Origin: Nageia nagi
Lineage: Eukaryota > Pinophyta
NCBI GenBank assembly: GCA_050084985.1
Contig: JBITNC010000001.1
Location: forward strand, 52,886,001 to 52,950,000
Reading direction: 5' to 3'
DNA length: 64,000 nucleotides
Position 1 is the first letter of the stretch; each line of letters starts with the position of its first letter. A model generated the notes under the pieces. The model saw nothing but the letters and a program-made list of their open reading frames with translations, was not told the origin of the DNA and made no database searches. The translations under genes were made by a program, and so were the position numbers. Shown here one piece after another: positions 34,668 through 49,280 of the stretch.

Positions 34668-36642
34668 GTAACACCTCATAATTGAGTTATTTTTTGTGGA
34701 TACTAACATATTTTTTGATATGTGTAAATTCATTTTTTTTTTAAATCTATTTTAAAAGTAAAAATGTTTTTTTGTGCATTTATTTTTGTTACTAACCTCC
34801 TTTGTTAGTTATAATGTTTTTGATAAAATTGTTCAAATAACATAATGTATTGTTAATTTAGAATTTATAATAGTATAAATTTACCAATTTTTTTCTTATC
34901 ATAAATTTTTTAAATATATATAATTTTCATGTTTTGTTATATTTGTACAATTTGCAAAAATATTATATTTTTGTATTAAAGATTTTATATATATATACAC
35001 AAAAATATAGTAATCGACGGTATTGGCGCTGGAAAGATAGGGTAAGGGTAAGCCATCATATGAAAAGGGGAGGGGTGACCAAACTGAAATTGGAAGTGGC
35101 ATCGACTAAAACCCATTCTCTTCCCTTCCCCTATGGTCCTCTACTCATCAGATGCCCCTTTTTATCCTTTACAGATAGCTCCTATAGTCGAAAATTGTTT
35201 GACTAATACATGATGCACATCATCCTTGAATATCATGAGGTGACGCCCTTTCTTGGGTCATTATAATAAAATTATGTCAATTTGATTTCTATTAAAGAAC
35301 CATGCGGAACATAGAGTACAAGTTGTGCTTTGCCTTCAATTTTCTGTAGGCTTGGCTGGTAGGGGAGCAATATATTAATTGCAAAACTTTTTATTTATTG
35401 AGATTAATCATTTACCTTATAAAAATATTTTTTAATTGTTTGATAATTTTTTTTTTTACAAAAATAAATAAGTTGTTTAGTAATATTCTTATTGAATAAC
35501 AATACCTTGTTTAATTTTTAAAAAAATAGGAGGTTATTTTTTTTCTTTTCTACTAAAAAAGGAAAATATTTTTTCCTTATAATAGAAAGATGTTAATTTC
35601 TTTTTACCTTTTTTTAAAAAAAGGGGGGAAGAGAAAATTAAGTGTACTTTTTTTAGGAAAAAAGGGGAAATTAGTCTTTGTTGCTTTAAAGAGATTTTTT
35701 TTAAGAATTAATGATAAAAAATTGTACCTTATCCTAACCTTATTCTTAAAATGCAAATAGGAGTGTTTGTGATGTCTTCTAGGCATAGGAAAGTAAGGAG
35801 TCCTATGGAAAGAATGAAAATGCTTAATAAGAAGATGGACAAGATTTGGAAGAAAACAAGGAAGAAAGAATATGAAGACAAAATGCAAAAAATGGATAAT
35901 CCTTGCGAGACAAAGGAACGAAGTCATAGCCTGTATGCTTCACTTTCAAACATGCTATACTGTGGACTCCAATGCCTTTATGTTTGAGGAAATGGCTCTC
36001 CCTCTTCAACTAAATCTTCCCTAAAATAAGTTGGTGTTAATGAACCTTGTTTTTATGATAAGTTGTTAAGACTTATGTTGATATTGAGTATGTTGGAAAG
36101 CTCCAAGAGCTTTAATATGTAACTAACCCAAAAATAAAGAAACCATTAACCCCTTGTTGTGTATGGTTCCTTTTTTTGGTTAAAACAATCAACAAATGCT
36201 CAAAATAAAGTTAAGACAATGATAAAATATGCACTAACCTCAAATACTAACTACAAACAATAACCTCAAATGTTAACTATAGTTGTAGATTAGGACTTAC
36301 TAACCTTCAACTACTTAAAGTTAAACAAAGTGCACTAATATGACTTACAATCCTCTAACACTAATCTACAACTTACTAACTACAAATTATTCACCCAACA
36401 ATGCAACTAATCTATAAACTTGTCAATTTTTTTAATACAAGTTCCTTTCAATTGCAATAATATTAAACATGTTTAGTTTATTTTAGTTGTTTGCTTGCAA
36501 TTTTTATGATGGTTAGATGCTTGATGGTTAGTTAAATGCTTATGAGTTACATGGTTGGATGATTTTGCTACTTGCAATGGTGATTATAAAATCATATGTT
36601 GTTGCTTCTTATGCTTTAATAAATTAACCTTTCTTTTTGTAG
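34668..36642 (+). other. Leader of element F, putative intron
   Basis: Bounded by GAG|GTAA and TTTTTGTAG; the gag ATG is at 36645. It is shorter (about 2.0 kb) than in A (3.0 kb), with a reduced GC-richer patch at about 35030-35190. No coding motif recognised; several ORFs overlap on both strands. Confidence 0.5.
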
Positions 36643-36644
36643 AA

Positions 36645-39600
36645 ATGGGAGAGTCCTTCGCACCTAAGCACATCCTTGATGGTTCCAATTATGGTATTTG
36701 GGAACCAAGGATTAAAGTCAAGATTCAAACACACAAGCTTTAGCAAACAATGAGTGAAAATCAAGTCACTCCAATAGAAGCTAAAGCACTGGAGGTCTGT
36801 AAAAATAAGAATGATTTGGATACTTCTATGATCATTAGGGTAGTTTTCTCATGATTTTGAATTCAACATCCATCAAAGAAAATTTAGGATAGGCTTAAGA
36901 AGATCTACCTTGGGTTTAAATTTTTAAGGAGATTTACCATCCTTAAAAAACTCTTGTAATCTCATGAAGAAGAAAATTAAGATATGGAAATCTACTTGAA
37001 TAAGATTGTATATCTTAAGACTCAACTTGTAAGTTATCAGTGTAATTGGATAAATGATGAATTTATGGTGTTCATCATCTTGCAAAGCCTTTCAACAAAG
37101 TTTAGTCACTTTGTGATTGCTATAAAAACCAGGCTTGATGATGAAGAGGAAGTATTCTCTTTAGAGAATCTATCTAGAATTCTCTTAAAACATGAAGAAA
37201 CCATCAAAAAGAAGGTGTTGATTTCCTCTCCAAAGGAGCAAAACATTGCTCTAGGTGCAACTAAGTCGACTCCTTTCAAGAAGAAGTTCAAAAACCAAAA
37301 GAAGAACCCTCATGTTCATCCTAAGAGAAATGTAAAGAAATATGACAATAATTATCATGATCATAAAGGAAATTCAAACAAACCTCATGTGCCTTAGGAA
37401 ACATTTGATGAAAATTGTAACTATTATGGCATCTATGGTCATAAAGAGAACCATTGATTCAAGAAAATGAGGGAGGAAAATGGTAAAGGCAAAGATAATG
37501 TGAACAATTTCAAATGAAAGAAGAATAAGAAAGGTACTTATGTTTATGCTTTTTATTCCAAGTATCATACTTTTACAAATGATTGGGTTTTAGATTCAAG
37601 TTGCACTAATCATATGAGCTTTGAAAAGAATAAGTTTGAAAACTTTCACAAACATAAGAAGGATGCAGTAGTAATAGGTGATAACTCAATGCTAGAAGTT
37701 GAAGGGATTGGAAGCATCCTGATGCATGGGAAGGTGATTGAAAAAGTGCTCTTTGTGCCTAAGTTAGGAATGAATCTTTTATTAGTTATTCAAATTGCAA
37801 GGAAGGGATACACCTTTGAGTTCAATATGAACTCTTGGATTTTAAGGAAAGGGTTTTCCACCTTGATAAAAGGATTAATTAAGAATGATCTTTACATAGT
37901 TGATCAAGTGCCTACTAAGTTATGCTTTACCTCAAATATTTTGTCTAAAGGTAACCTTTGGCATCAATGTTTAGGCCACCTAAACCATAAGAGTATTCAA
38001 CTCATGACGGATCAAGATCTTGTGAAAGGATTGCCTCCTATTTCACCCTCCATTGGCCTTTGTGAAAATTGCATCTTAGGGAAGATGAAAAGGTAAAAAT
38101 TTGAGAACAAAAAAGCAATTAGGGCATATCAACCTATCCAATTGATACACTCATATTTGATAGGTCCCTTCCAAACTAAGTCTCTTAGAGGAGTATCTTA
38201 TCTCCTTACTTTTATTAATGACTTTAGTATGATAACTTTTGGGTATATAGTAGAGCATAAAGATTAAACCTTTGGTATGTTCAAAGAGTTCATGGACTTA
38301 GTTGAAAATCAAGTCAATCTAAATACCAAAATGCTAAGGACAGATAATGGAGGTGAATACATAAGTAATGAGTTCAATGAATTTTATGCAAAGAATGGGA
38401 TCAAAAGATAGTTTATTCTTCTTTATAATCCATAATAGAATGGTGTTGCAAAAAGGAAGAATAGGACCATTATGGAGATGACTATATGTGTGATGGTAAA
38501 TCTTCATAAGTTTTTATTGGAAGAAGATGTTAGTACTTCTATCTACACCTTGAATAGGTATCCCATAAAATCAGTTGAAGGAAAAACACTATATGAGGCA
38601 TGGACAAGAAAGAAACTTGATATCTTAGATTTAAGGGTCTTTGGATGTGAACACTATCCTTCATAGTTTTTGAGAAAGGAAAGAAGTTGGATAATAAATC
38701 AAAAAAATGCATCTTTATGGATTATGACAATCAACATAAAGGGTGAAAGCTCTACTCTTCTTTAACAAACATAGATTTTATTTCAAGGGATATCAAATTC
38801 AATGAGGTTCCTATTAGCTCTTCTTCAAGTGAAGTGTTTGAAGACTCTTTGAAAATATGTAAGTGGTAGATATCTCTTTAAATAAGTCCCCTCATGAGAA
38901 AAATTCTCCAACTCAAAGGATAACTAAAAGCATGAATTTGAATAAATTTTTTCTTGCTAAAATCAATAATCATAATAAGATTTCAACCTTTAAGAAGGCA
39001 TCTAAACATGCTTGTTTGATGTATGCTATGAAGGTGAAGTATGAGGCACTTATGAAAAATGAAACTTGGAACTTAGTTTCATATTCATCCTCAAAAAATG
39101 TAATTGAAAACAAATAGATCTATAAGATCAAGTACAATTCAAAGGGTGAAATTGAGAAATATAAGACAAGGTTGTCTGCTAAGTGTTTCACTCAAAAGTA
39201 TGGAGTTGATTATGAGGAAATATTTTCCCTAGTAGCGAAAATGGATACAATCAAATTAATCCTTTTAGAAGCTCAAGGTTGGAAGGTACTTCAGGTTGAT
39301 ATAAAGAGTGCTTTCCTCAATAGAGATTTAGATGTTGAAATCTTTATGCATCAACTCGAAGGTTTTGTTATGCAAGGGAAAGAGTTCCATGTGTGCAAGC
39401 TAAAAAAAATTTTGTATGGATTTAAGCAAGCACCAAGAGCTTGGTACAAGAAGATTTTAAGGTATTTTAAGACTCTTGGATTCTCCAAATGCTACTCAAG
39501 TTTAGATCTTTATGTCTCAATGAAGGAAAAGTTTTAATCCTAATTGTTATCTATATAGATGATCTTTTGATCATGGGGAATACTATGGTGATCATAAATA

Positions 39601-39687
39601 AGTGCATAACCAAACTTAAGGTAGAATATGAGATGATTGATCTTTGTCTCTTACACTACTACCTTGGTATGCAAGTGTATCAATGTA
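36645..39687 (+). pseudogene. Degenerate gag-pol of element F, first part
   Basis: Gag starts MGESFAPKHILDGSNYGIWEPR. The knuckle is damaged (second Cys replaced: CNYYGIYGHKE). Protease and GAG-pre-integrase lie at 37590-38096 (GNLWHQCLGHLNHKSIQLM), integrase core with TDNGGEY at about 38340, integrase C-terminus at 38472-38666, and RT at 39172-39687 (VDIKSAFLNRDLDVEIFMHQ; YIDDLLIMG at 39553). Numerous stops. Interrupted at HYYLGMQVYQ by element E. Confidence 0.92.
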
Positions 39688-40188
39688 TGAAAGAACTAAC
39701 ACTAACAAGATAATTCCTAAACAACCAAGATCACATGAAAGATCTCAATTCACATCTAACTATCACACAAAGCAATCTCACAAAGATAACATATGATGTA
39801 AGTGGCTCCTTCAACTAGGACTACATCCACTAACTAGATCTTTACTTCAATCACAAATACAACTCTCTTACAATCCTCCTAATCTCATCTCCTACACTTC
39901 TATCCTATAGCATAACTTTACTTCATAATTGGTGTGTGATCACAAAGAGGGAGACTTTTATTTATAGGTCAAAATCTCTCTTTAGATCACCATTTTATCT
40001 AATGTACAAAAGCATGGCATGCACATCCTTTTACCCAAGGGGCATGCTCATGACATGGAGTGTAGTATAAGTTACATTACCATATTTACTTAAATACTTA
40101 AGGTATCAAATTATACCCTTAAGTATTAATGAATTTACATAGAAGATTTAATATAAACCTTTACAATAATGCATTATACATTCCAACA
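39688..40188 (-). repeat. 3' LTR of element E (501 bp)
   Basis: Minus strand TGTTGGAATGTATAATGC...CTTTCA; aligns with 47947-48446 and 1602-2102. The polypurine-like TTAAGGAGGAG abuts it at about 40189-40199. Confidence 0.92.
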
Positions 40189-40984
40189 CTCCTCCTTAAT
40201 GCAATATTGGGATAGAATGAGTAAGAGAGAAGAAGAGAAAGTAAAAGAGTTATCTTCCAAATAGATACAATAAAGATGATAACTTTTTACATATTTGTAA
40301 AGTAAGAAAGATGTATTTTGAGACTCAGTACTTTACCAAATACAATCATTAACCATAATCAATTTCAATGTACATGAAGTAGTCATTCAACTAGAAGTCA
40401 TGAAGAGTTTCCAAGAGCTTGCATATCTAAGGTAAGTAACCTGCAATCTCAAGGGAACCTGTAAGTCATTAGCAGCATAAATAACAAGATCATTAGATGT
40501 ATCATATTCATATCAACAAGGATAGATGAATCACACAAATACCATCATAAACTTATCAATGGTGCACTATAAGTCATCATGAAGATGCCATGCCAAAAAC
40601 TTATAATCATTTGTTGTATATAAAATATGTGTTGATTATCATTACAAAATAGAGCATGCACATACGATTACCTCACATATGGATAAATGAATAGTGCTAA
40701 AAGACACATAAGAGTTTCTCACACATAGATAATTGAATAGTGCTAGATTGAAAAAAAATAGAGTATGCACATACGAGTTCTTCACATATGGATAACTGAA
40801 CAATGCTAAAAGACACATAAGAGTTCTTTACATATGGATAACTAAATAGTTCTAGATTGGCCAATTTGTACAAAAGTTCCTCATGCAAAGTGAACTTGCC
40901 ATAAAGGTGTACAATAAAATCAACACTATACAGCACAAAATCCTCCTAAGAGTGAATTTATCATCATAAACATGAATTTAACAT
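40189..40984 (-). other. 3' UTR of element E with hairpin-type repeats
   Basis: Contains at least four units of the TTATCCATATGTGAAGAACTCG type (about 40670-40860) and, at 40874-40897, the hairpin AAGTTC...GAACTT that aligns with the hairpin units of element A. Bounded by two polypurine-like sites, the inner one at about 40995-41010. A 79-codon ORF here is a repeat artefact. Confidence 0.7.
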
Positions 40985-43900
40985 AAGAATTCAAACTTCA
41001 CTTCCCTTTGAAGGTAACTTCACCAACTTGATAGCATCCCTAAGCTTTCAAAATTGAGTTTCTAAGATGGGCTTGGTGAACAAATTAGCAGAGTTCAAGG
41101 TGGATGGATAATACTCTAAGTGTATGATGCCATAAAGAACCTTCTCCTTAATAAAATGGACATGATTTTCCACATGTTTTGTTCTTTGATGGAACACTAG
41201 ATTTTTAACCAAAGAAATAGTCGATTGATTATTTGAAGAAATCATAGATGAGCCATCTTACTCATATCCAATTTATTTCAAAATATGCCTTAGCCAAATG
41301 GCTTCTTGGATTGCAACAGACATGGTATAATATTCAACTTCTATGGTGGAAAGAGAAATAATAGGTGCTTCTTGAAAGCTTAAGAGATAGCACTTGAACC
41401 AATGCTAAACACATATGCAAAGGTTGAATTCTTATCATCTCTATCTCTCCCATAATCAGAATCTGAGAATCCAAAGAGAATAAATGAAAAAAACTTAAAA
41501 TACTTGAGATCAAGATCTTTAATCCTTGCAACATACTTTAATATTTGCTTAATAGTATTAAGGTACTCAACATATGGTTTCTGCATGAATCATGCCATCA
41601 GATTCATTGCAAATGTAATATTTGGCCTGGATATAGTGAAATATAATAGACTACCAATTAATTACCTATAAGCTATACCATCAACTAACTAAGAGTTGGA
41701 GCTTAAAGAAACAGTGAATCTAAGAGAGATTAGAATTACAACATATCTACACTCCTCCATTCCAAACTTTTGTAGGATGTTTGATATATACTTAGATTGA
41801 CTGAGGTAAGTATAATCTTTGTATTGATACACTTGCATTCTAAGATAGTAATGCAAAAGATCAAGATTAATCATTTCAAATGTTACTTTAAGTTTGAATA
41901 TGCACTCTTGAATGATTTCATCATTATTTCCAGTATTCAAAAGATCATCCATATAAAGGAGAATCAAGACCACATCTTTTTCTTGATTGAGCACATATAA
42001 ATCAAAATCAAAAAAATATTTAGAGAATCTAATGTCTACAAAATACCTTAAAACCTTTCTACACCAAGCTCAAGGTGCTTGTTTAAGTCCATACAATGAT
42101 TTATTTAGCTTGCACACAAAGGACTCTTTACTTTCCATAATAAACCCTTCTAGTTGATTTATGAAGATTTTCACATCTAATTCACCATTGAAAAATGCAC
42201 TCTTGATGTTAAGTTGAAAAACTTTTCATCTTTAAGTTGCAAAAAGAGCAAGAATTACTCTTATAGTAAGCATCTTTGCCATAGGAGCAAAGGTTTTCTC
42301 ATAATCTACATCATATTTCTAAGCAAAACTTTTAGCTACTAACCTTACCTTATATTTCTCAATATCTCCAACTGAATTGAACTTAACCTTGTAGATCCAC
42401 TTATTGCCAATCACATTCTTTTCATTGGGATAAGAAAACAAGTCTCAAGTTTTATTTTTCATAAGCACCTCTTACTCCACTTTCATAGCTTCCATCCAGC
42501 ACTCATGCTTAAAAGATTCTTTGAAGGTTAAAGGCTCATGCTTATTGTCAATCTTGAAAATTAAGGATTTATTTAAGGTCATGCTCTTTATTACCCTTTA
42601 TGTTAAAAATTTTGTTCCTAAGGTGACTTATCTACATCAATATCTAACCAGCTAGGAGCAACTAAAGAGTCCTCTGGATCATCAACATCTTCATTAGAAG
42701 CAAATTCTTTAGGAAGTTCATTAAACTTTACATCCCTTGAAATGAACATTGCTTTATAGGTTGGAGAGTAGAGCTTGTAACCTCTATGCTGACTGTCATA
42801 ACCCACAAAGGCGCATTTTTAGCTTTTTTATCTAACTTTTCCTTTTTTTCAGAAATTATGTAGGAGAATGCTTTACAACCAAACACCCTAAGGTGAGAAA
42901 TGTTAGGTTTCCTTTCTAACCATGCCTTAAAAGGAGTTTTACTCTGAATAACTTTTGTGGGACACCTATTCAAGGTGTAAATAACAATGCTCATAGCTTC
43001 ACCCCATAAGAATTTAGAAAGATTACCCAACATGCATCTATCCATCTCCATAATTATTCTATTTTTTTTTCGATAACACTATTCTACTGAGGAGTGTATG
43101 GAATTGTAAACTACCTCTTGATTCCATACTTAGCATAACAGTCATTGAACTCATTATTGTTATATGCTTTCTCATTATATGATCTCAACATTTTGATTTT
43201 AAAGTTAGTTTAATTCTCAACAAAGGCCTTAAAAACTTTAAACTCTCAAAGGTTTGGTCCTTATGCTCAAGTAGATATCCAAAGGTCATCCTACTAAATT
43301 CATCAATGAAGATCAAGCTATAAGATGCTCCTCCAATTGATTTAGTCTAAAATAAACCCATCAAATCTAAATGCACAAGTTGAAGAGGTTGAGATGCTCT
43401 TATTACCTTATCTTTTTAAACTTTTATCTATGCATCTTGCCAAAAATAACTTCTTGCATAGACTAATCGAAAGAAAAATTGAAGGCAAACCTTCCATAAG
43501 TTCTTCATATTTTATGACTTGAATACTCTTATGGTTAAGGTGCCCTAAACTATGGTTCAAAAGATTACCTTTAGAGCACACACTAAAAGTAAGACACATC
43601 TTTGATGAAACTTGATCTATAATGTAGAGGTTATCTTTCATAGATAATTTAACTAAAGTGGCCAGTCCTTTCTTAATGCACTAGGATTGAAGTCGAATTC
43701 AAAAGAGTACCCTTTTCTAACAACTTGGATTATGAAGAGAAGGTTCATTCTTAACTTAAGAACATAAAAAATATTTTAAGAACCTTTCTATGAATCAGCA
43801 CACTCCCAATTCCTAGGACTTCAAGGGTAGAGTTATCACCTATCACAACTGCATCTTTTTTATTCTTATGAAAGTTCTCAAATTTTTTTTTTCAAAACAT

Positions 43901-44938
43901 AGGTTATTAGTGTAACTAGAGTCAATAATCCATTTAAATGAAAAAGAGTAAGACATGGAGTAGAGTGTTGCAACAAAACTAGCATGAGTATTTTTCTTTG
44001 CTTTGTAGTTCTTTACATTTTTATTATCTTTATTCTTTTTTTTTCTCTTTTTGTAGCAATCAATTTATTTATAACCTTGAATGCCATAATAGTTATAATT
44101 TCTATTACATTTTTTCTTAGGATAGAGTGTTTGCTTTACCTTTTCCATCTCTTTGCTTGAAATGATTATTGTTATTGTTGTTCTTACTGTTATGGTTGTT
44201 GTTTCTGTTATTCTTATTGTTATTGTAGCCATTACCTCTTTTATCAAGCCTTTTGGAGGAATAAGAATAAGATTCTTTTTTATGCTTGAACTTCTTGTTG
44301 AAAGAAGTTTTGGTTGCTTCAAGAGCAACATTATTATTCTTAGAAGAAGAAATCAATACCTTATTATTAAGGGTTTTCTCATGCTTCAATAAGTGGTTTG
44401 AAAGGTTCTCAAGTAAGATAATTTTTTTCATCACCAAGCCTTATTTCTATAACTATTACAAAGATTCTAAACTTTGAAGAAAAGTTTTGAAGAATGATGA
44501 AGACCATAAACTCATCATTGATTCAATTGCACCCATAAGTAATAAGTTGGATCCTTAAGTCAATGATTTTGTTCAAGTAGATAACCACATTTTCATCTTC
44601 CCTTTGACGAGATTGAAATAACTTTTGAAGAATGGTAAACCTTCTTGAAAATTTTGAACCAAGGTAGATTTGTTTAACCTTATCCCATGCTTTCTTTGTC
44701 AAGATTGAAAAGAAAATCATCGAGAGCACATCATCTGAAACTGCATGGTAAATCATAGAAGTTGCCAACTCATTCTTTGTGTTGTATGCTTCAAGTGCCT
44801 TCTCATCTATAAGAGGTACAAGATTCTCATTTAATATTTGCTAAAGCTTCCTTGCCTTTAATTTAGCTCTTATCTGAGATTCCAAATTCCATAGTTGAAA
44901 CCATCAAAAATGTGTTTGGGTAAAAAGGATTCTTCCAT
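40985..44938 (-). pseudogene. Degenerate gag-pol of element E
   Basis: From 44938 downward: gag (44523-44768 and 44065-44437), protease/GAG-pre-integrase (43408-43641: GNLLNHSLGHLNHKSIQ), integrase (42728-43051: FKAWLERKPNISHLRVFGCKAFSYI), RT (41689-41994: LLYMDDLLNTGN, with MDD replacing VDD) and RNase H (41048-41245: SSNNQSTISLVKNLVFHQRTKHVE). Domains are in order and near full length, but with many stops and shifts. Confidence 0.92.
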
Positions 44939-44941
44939 TTG

Positions 44942-47870
44942 CTACATAAGAATGTGAAATAATAAGCATGTGGTTTCAATAAATAATATTAAATGTTAAA
45001 TTTTAACCAATTAAATAAATATGTTACATTTAACATTAAATACATGCTTGATTTGATTCACAAGTGCAAATGTTTTATAATTTAAATAATAACCCATATA
45101 TCCAAATACATTTCTCATCTTAAGAATCATAGATGTAGAGTTATATTGTTGAAGCTTATGTTCTTATCTAAAATTAAGACTTCACTTAGATGCCCACACA
45201 AGAGGAGCCCAAGTACTACCAATCCTCAACTAGTTCCCTTTAGGAAATAATATACTCTCATAAGGAAAAGTACTAGCTATTTTTCAAGGTTTCGATGTTT
45301 ATTGGATTGGCCAAATTATTAATCTTGATTAGATTTCAAGTTATCCTCTTAGGTTATCTAGATAATCCCTAAATGAACGTGCAAACATGTGGTATCACTA
45401 CACACATGCTTGTCCACCTAATAGAGTTAAATCCAGATCAACAGAGGACTTAGAGGTAATTAAGAAGTACAAACTTTTCACTATTTGGATCATCAACTTA
45501 AAGGCTCCAATCCACCTATCTTCACCTCATGGCTCCCCAAACAAGTATGTTGTAGAATATATGTGCGGATGTGTTAATTTTATGGGGTTGCTCATATCAA
45601 TATTTGCATTTTTATTTGTATAAGTAAATAAATCAAAACGCAAAACATGAAGTAAAGAGCATAATACACCATCCATGCAAAAATTTGAAACCTAAATATC
45701 TAATGGGTTTTATTTACCAACCCCTAAAGGACATCTTTACATCATTCCTAATTTTGCAAATCCATTCCATACTTTGCATAAGATATGGAGTTATCAAATG
45801 CATCATAACTTAAAAAATTTTAAATAATAAGCAAGCATTATTTTCATATGCATCATTTTCTATACTAGTCCATTCATAAAGACTTTAAAAGCAAACATTT
45901 AAAAGGCATAAGCAAAGAAAAAAGAAGTAAATTGCATCATAATTTAAAGTTTAAGTGCTAAGCATAAGTACTAATCATATGCATTCCTTTAACTTAAAAG
46001 TATGCATCTAAGTAAGTTTAAAAAATGCTCTTTTTAACTTTAACAATTTTTAAGTAAAGAAATACATTTTTTACTTTAAAAAATTAAAGTACTATGCATT
46101 ATCTTAAATGCATTTATTAACTTAACAAATAAGTACTAAGCATGCATTTAAGTAAAAAAAATATAAATTCCCTTATTTAAGTAATAAGCATGCATATGTC
46201 CACTTATAGCAAAAAAAATGCATTATATGCACAAAATAAAATTCTAAGTGATAAATATGTATTCTAGGCATAAAGGATCTAAAATTTTTTAGTAATAAAT
46301 ATCTCCCCTTTTTACTTAAAATATTTGATTGCTTTTAATAAAAGTGTAAAAAAATTGAAGTTTACACTAAACAATTATCACTTAAAATGCCATAATTATA
46401 AAAATTGTTAATGCATTTTGGCCAAAGGAAAATAAATTTTTACTTAAAAAAATCCTTCATTTTTTTTATATATATGCCTAAAATGCCTTCTGCTCGAAAA
46501 ATAATTCCTTTCTTAAAAAAAAGCATGATGAGAAGCACTCTAAGTCAGACATAATTAATGAAGATTACACAACTTGAAGAAGGGAGACATGAACTAAAAG
46601 CAAATGTAAAAAAAAAATTCTTAGCACTCTAAGTCAGACTCACCATAATGAGGATAGGTGAAATGTCAAGTAAAAAATAACTTTGAGCAAAAAAAGTTAC
46701 TATCATTATGAAACTTAAACGCAGGACCCAAACACTTCATAGGTCTTGCTGATGTAAATGAAACCCTATGCAAGAATAGACTATGGGTTGCATGCACATG
46801 AGAGATGAATAGGTACTTAAACTTCCCCCCCCCCCCCCCCAAAATGCCATCACCCAAAACATGAAGGGAAAATCCTATAGGGAGCAAGGCTAAGGAGGTG
46901 CAATAGTCTCTTTTTTTAGGGTTTGGGAGTTTAAGGCAGTTGTGACTAAACTTCTTCTACCATTGCCAAGAGCACGCAGGAGGCTGAGCAACCATGCCAC
47001 ACAAGGAAAGAGAAAAAAATGTGAGGAAATAAATAGGTCATGAGGGAATAAACATGTCACCAAGCAAATAGGGCCACATAGAGGTGGAGGTTAGATAGCA
47101 TAGGACTACAAAGATCATGGGGGCCATTGGGCAGTAGGAGGGAGGTGATTGGTGGGAGTTACAAGGAGGCATAAGGGGTAGAGGAGGCATCGACCCAACG
47201 AAGGAGATGGTGGCCACATGGTGGAGAGGCTGATGGTGGCAGGCTATAATGGAGGAGTGGAGGGAGTGATGGTTGGCATCTCACGTGAATATTCTTTCCA
47301 TTCCAGCCCCTTTTTAGCACCATGGAGTTTCTCTCCAAAAAGTGAAGCCACTAAAAAACATTGAGCCAAAAAAAAAATTCTATAGATTTTTGCATAAAAA
47401 AATCAAACTTTCTATATTTGTTTCTAAGGGATTTTTTAAAAAATGATATATATATATATATAACTCCTTTGTTTCAACATAAAAATAATTTAGAAATATT
47501 GTAATTTTTGTTCATTAACCCATTATATATATATATATATAATAGCAAAAAATGCTTCATTGAAATTTTGCATATAATTGTTGAAGAAAAAGAAATGTAG
47601 TATATATTTTACTCAAACTTTTTATATACACAATAAGGTCTCAAAAAAATAAGGATATGCAAAATTATAGCAAAAGGTAGTCTTAAACAATTGCAACTAA
47701 CAATAAGACATGTTAGTATACAAAAAAAATTACAACAAAATAGATTGCTATTTTAAGCAAATTTTGTCATAAATAAGGACTATCACAACACAAAATGTGT
47801 TAGTAATATAATGCAATAATCCATAAGATAATCAAAAGAGAAGGTAAATTATACATTATCTTAGTTTTAC
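44942..47870 (-). other. Leader of element E, putative intron
   Basis: Begins at GAG|GTAA (minus strand, GT at 47870-47869) and ends at TATGTAG, a few bases before the gag ATG at 44938. Includes a GC-richer patch at about 46790-47340, a run of 16 C at 46825-46840, two (TA)n tracts, and at about 45000-45740 the block shared with A and B. Confidence 0.55.
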
Positions 47871-47946
47871 CTCAATAATGAGGATCACCAAGATGTAGTT
47901 TCTATATCAAGAAGAAGAACTTCCACACCAAGCTTTGATACTAATT

Positions 47947-48446
47947 TGAAGGAACTAACACTAACAAGATAATTCTTAAACAACCAAGATCACATGAAAG
48001 CTCTCAATTCATATCTAACTATCACACAAAGCAATCTCACAAAGATAACACAAGATTTAAGTGATTCCTCCAACTAGGAGTACATCCACTAACTAGATCT
48101 TTACTTCAATCACAAATACAACTCTCTTACAATCCTCCTAATCTCATCTCCTACACTTCTATCTTATAGCATAACTTTACTTCACAATTGATGTGTGATC
48201 AAAAAGAGGGATCCTTCTATTTATAAGCCAAAATCCCTTTTTGGATCACCTTTTTATCCAATGTACAAAAGTATGACATGCACATCCTTTTACCCAAGGG
48301 GCATGCTCATGATATGGAGTGTAGGAAAAATTACATTATCATATTCACTTAAATACTTAAAGTATCAAATGATACCTTAAGTATTAATAAACTTACATAG
48401 AAGATTTAATACAAACCTTTACAATAATGCACTATACATTCCAACA
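47947..48446 (-). repeat. 5' LTR of element E (500 bp)
   Basis: Aligns with 39688-40188 with scattered substitutions. The minus-strand TATA-like GGCTTATAAATAGAAGG lies near 48225. Confidence 0.92.
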
Positions 48447-49280
48447 ATGTAATGAATGTACCTACCTAAGTCAGTCCAAGTATATCTTAGATATTTTGCA
48501 GAAGTTTGGAATGGAAGAGTGTAAGCTTATGGCTATTCCTGTTGCTCCTAGAATCAAGCTTGAGACTAGCTCAAACTCTAAGTTGGTAGATGCTATAGAG
48601 TATAGGCATATTATTGGTAGTCTTCTTTACTTAACTATCTCTAGGACAAATATGGCTTATTCAGTGAATTTGATGGTAAGATTTATACACATACCTTATG
48701 TTGAGTATCTTCAAGTTGCTAAAAAACAATTTGAGATATATTGCATGAACAAAGGATCTTGCCCTTAAGTTTACCAAGTTGACTTCTTTTGTTCTCTCAA
48801 GGTTCTTTGATTCTGACTATGGTGGTGATATAGATGAATGGAAATCCACTTCTTCCTATATGTTTAATACTAGATTAGGTGCTATCTCTTGGTCCTTCAA
48901 GAAGTAGCTTACAGTCATTTTATCCATAACAAAATCAAAATATAGAGCTATTATTGTTGCATATTAGAAAGGAATTTGGCTTAAGCATATTTTAAAAGAA
49001 ATTAGGTATGAGCAGGTTGGCCCCTCCTTGATATCTTTAGATAATCAGTTCACCATTACTTTAGCCGAGAACTTTGTGTTCTATCAAATAACAAAGCATG
49101 TAGAAATCTAAGTGCACTTCATTAAGGAGAAAGTTCTGGATGGCACCTTGCAACTTCAGTATTACCCATTAAAAAAAAAAACTCCGCTGATTTATTTACC
49201 AAGCCCCTTTCTAACACTTAGTTTTACAAGCTTTAGGCGTATTTCGAGCTAGTGAAGTTTTCCTCAAGGGGGAGTGGAAT
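48447..49280 (+). pseudogene. Degenerate gag-pol of element F, second part
   Basis: Continues RT (CTYLSQSKYILDILQKFGMEECK) through the connection domain and RNase H (FDSDYGGD near 48810; DNQ near 49045; LFTKPLSNT near 49195). It ends by the first polypurine copy CTCAAGGGGGAGTGG at about 49264-49278, as in element A. Confidence 0.9.

Larger units (their letters stand above)
39688..48446 (-). mobile_element. Ty1/copia element E, decayed, nested in F
   Basis: Minus-strand element of 8759 bp: 5' LTR 47947-48446, mutated PBS (TTAGTATCAAAGC), leader with donor-like GTAA at 47870 and acceptor-like TATGTAG at 44942, gag-pol 44938 to about 40985, 3' UTR, polypurine tract, 3' LTR 39688-40188. TSD ATGTA at 39683-39687 and 48447-48451. 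Same LTR family as B and D. It disrupts RT of element F, whose frame resumes exactly at 48452. Confidence 0.94.

Noticed and set aside
46825-46840. Run of 16 C as a functional element
   Set aside because: Single homopolymer in a decayed leader; its length may be uncertain in the assembly.
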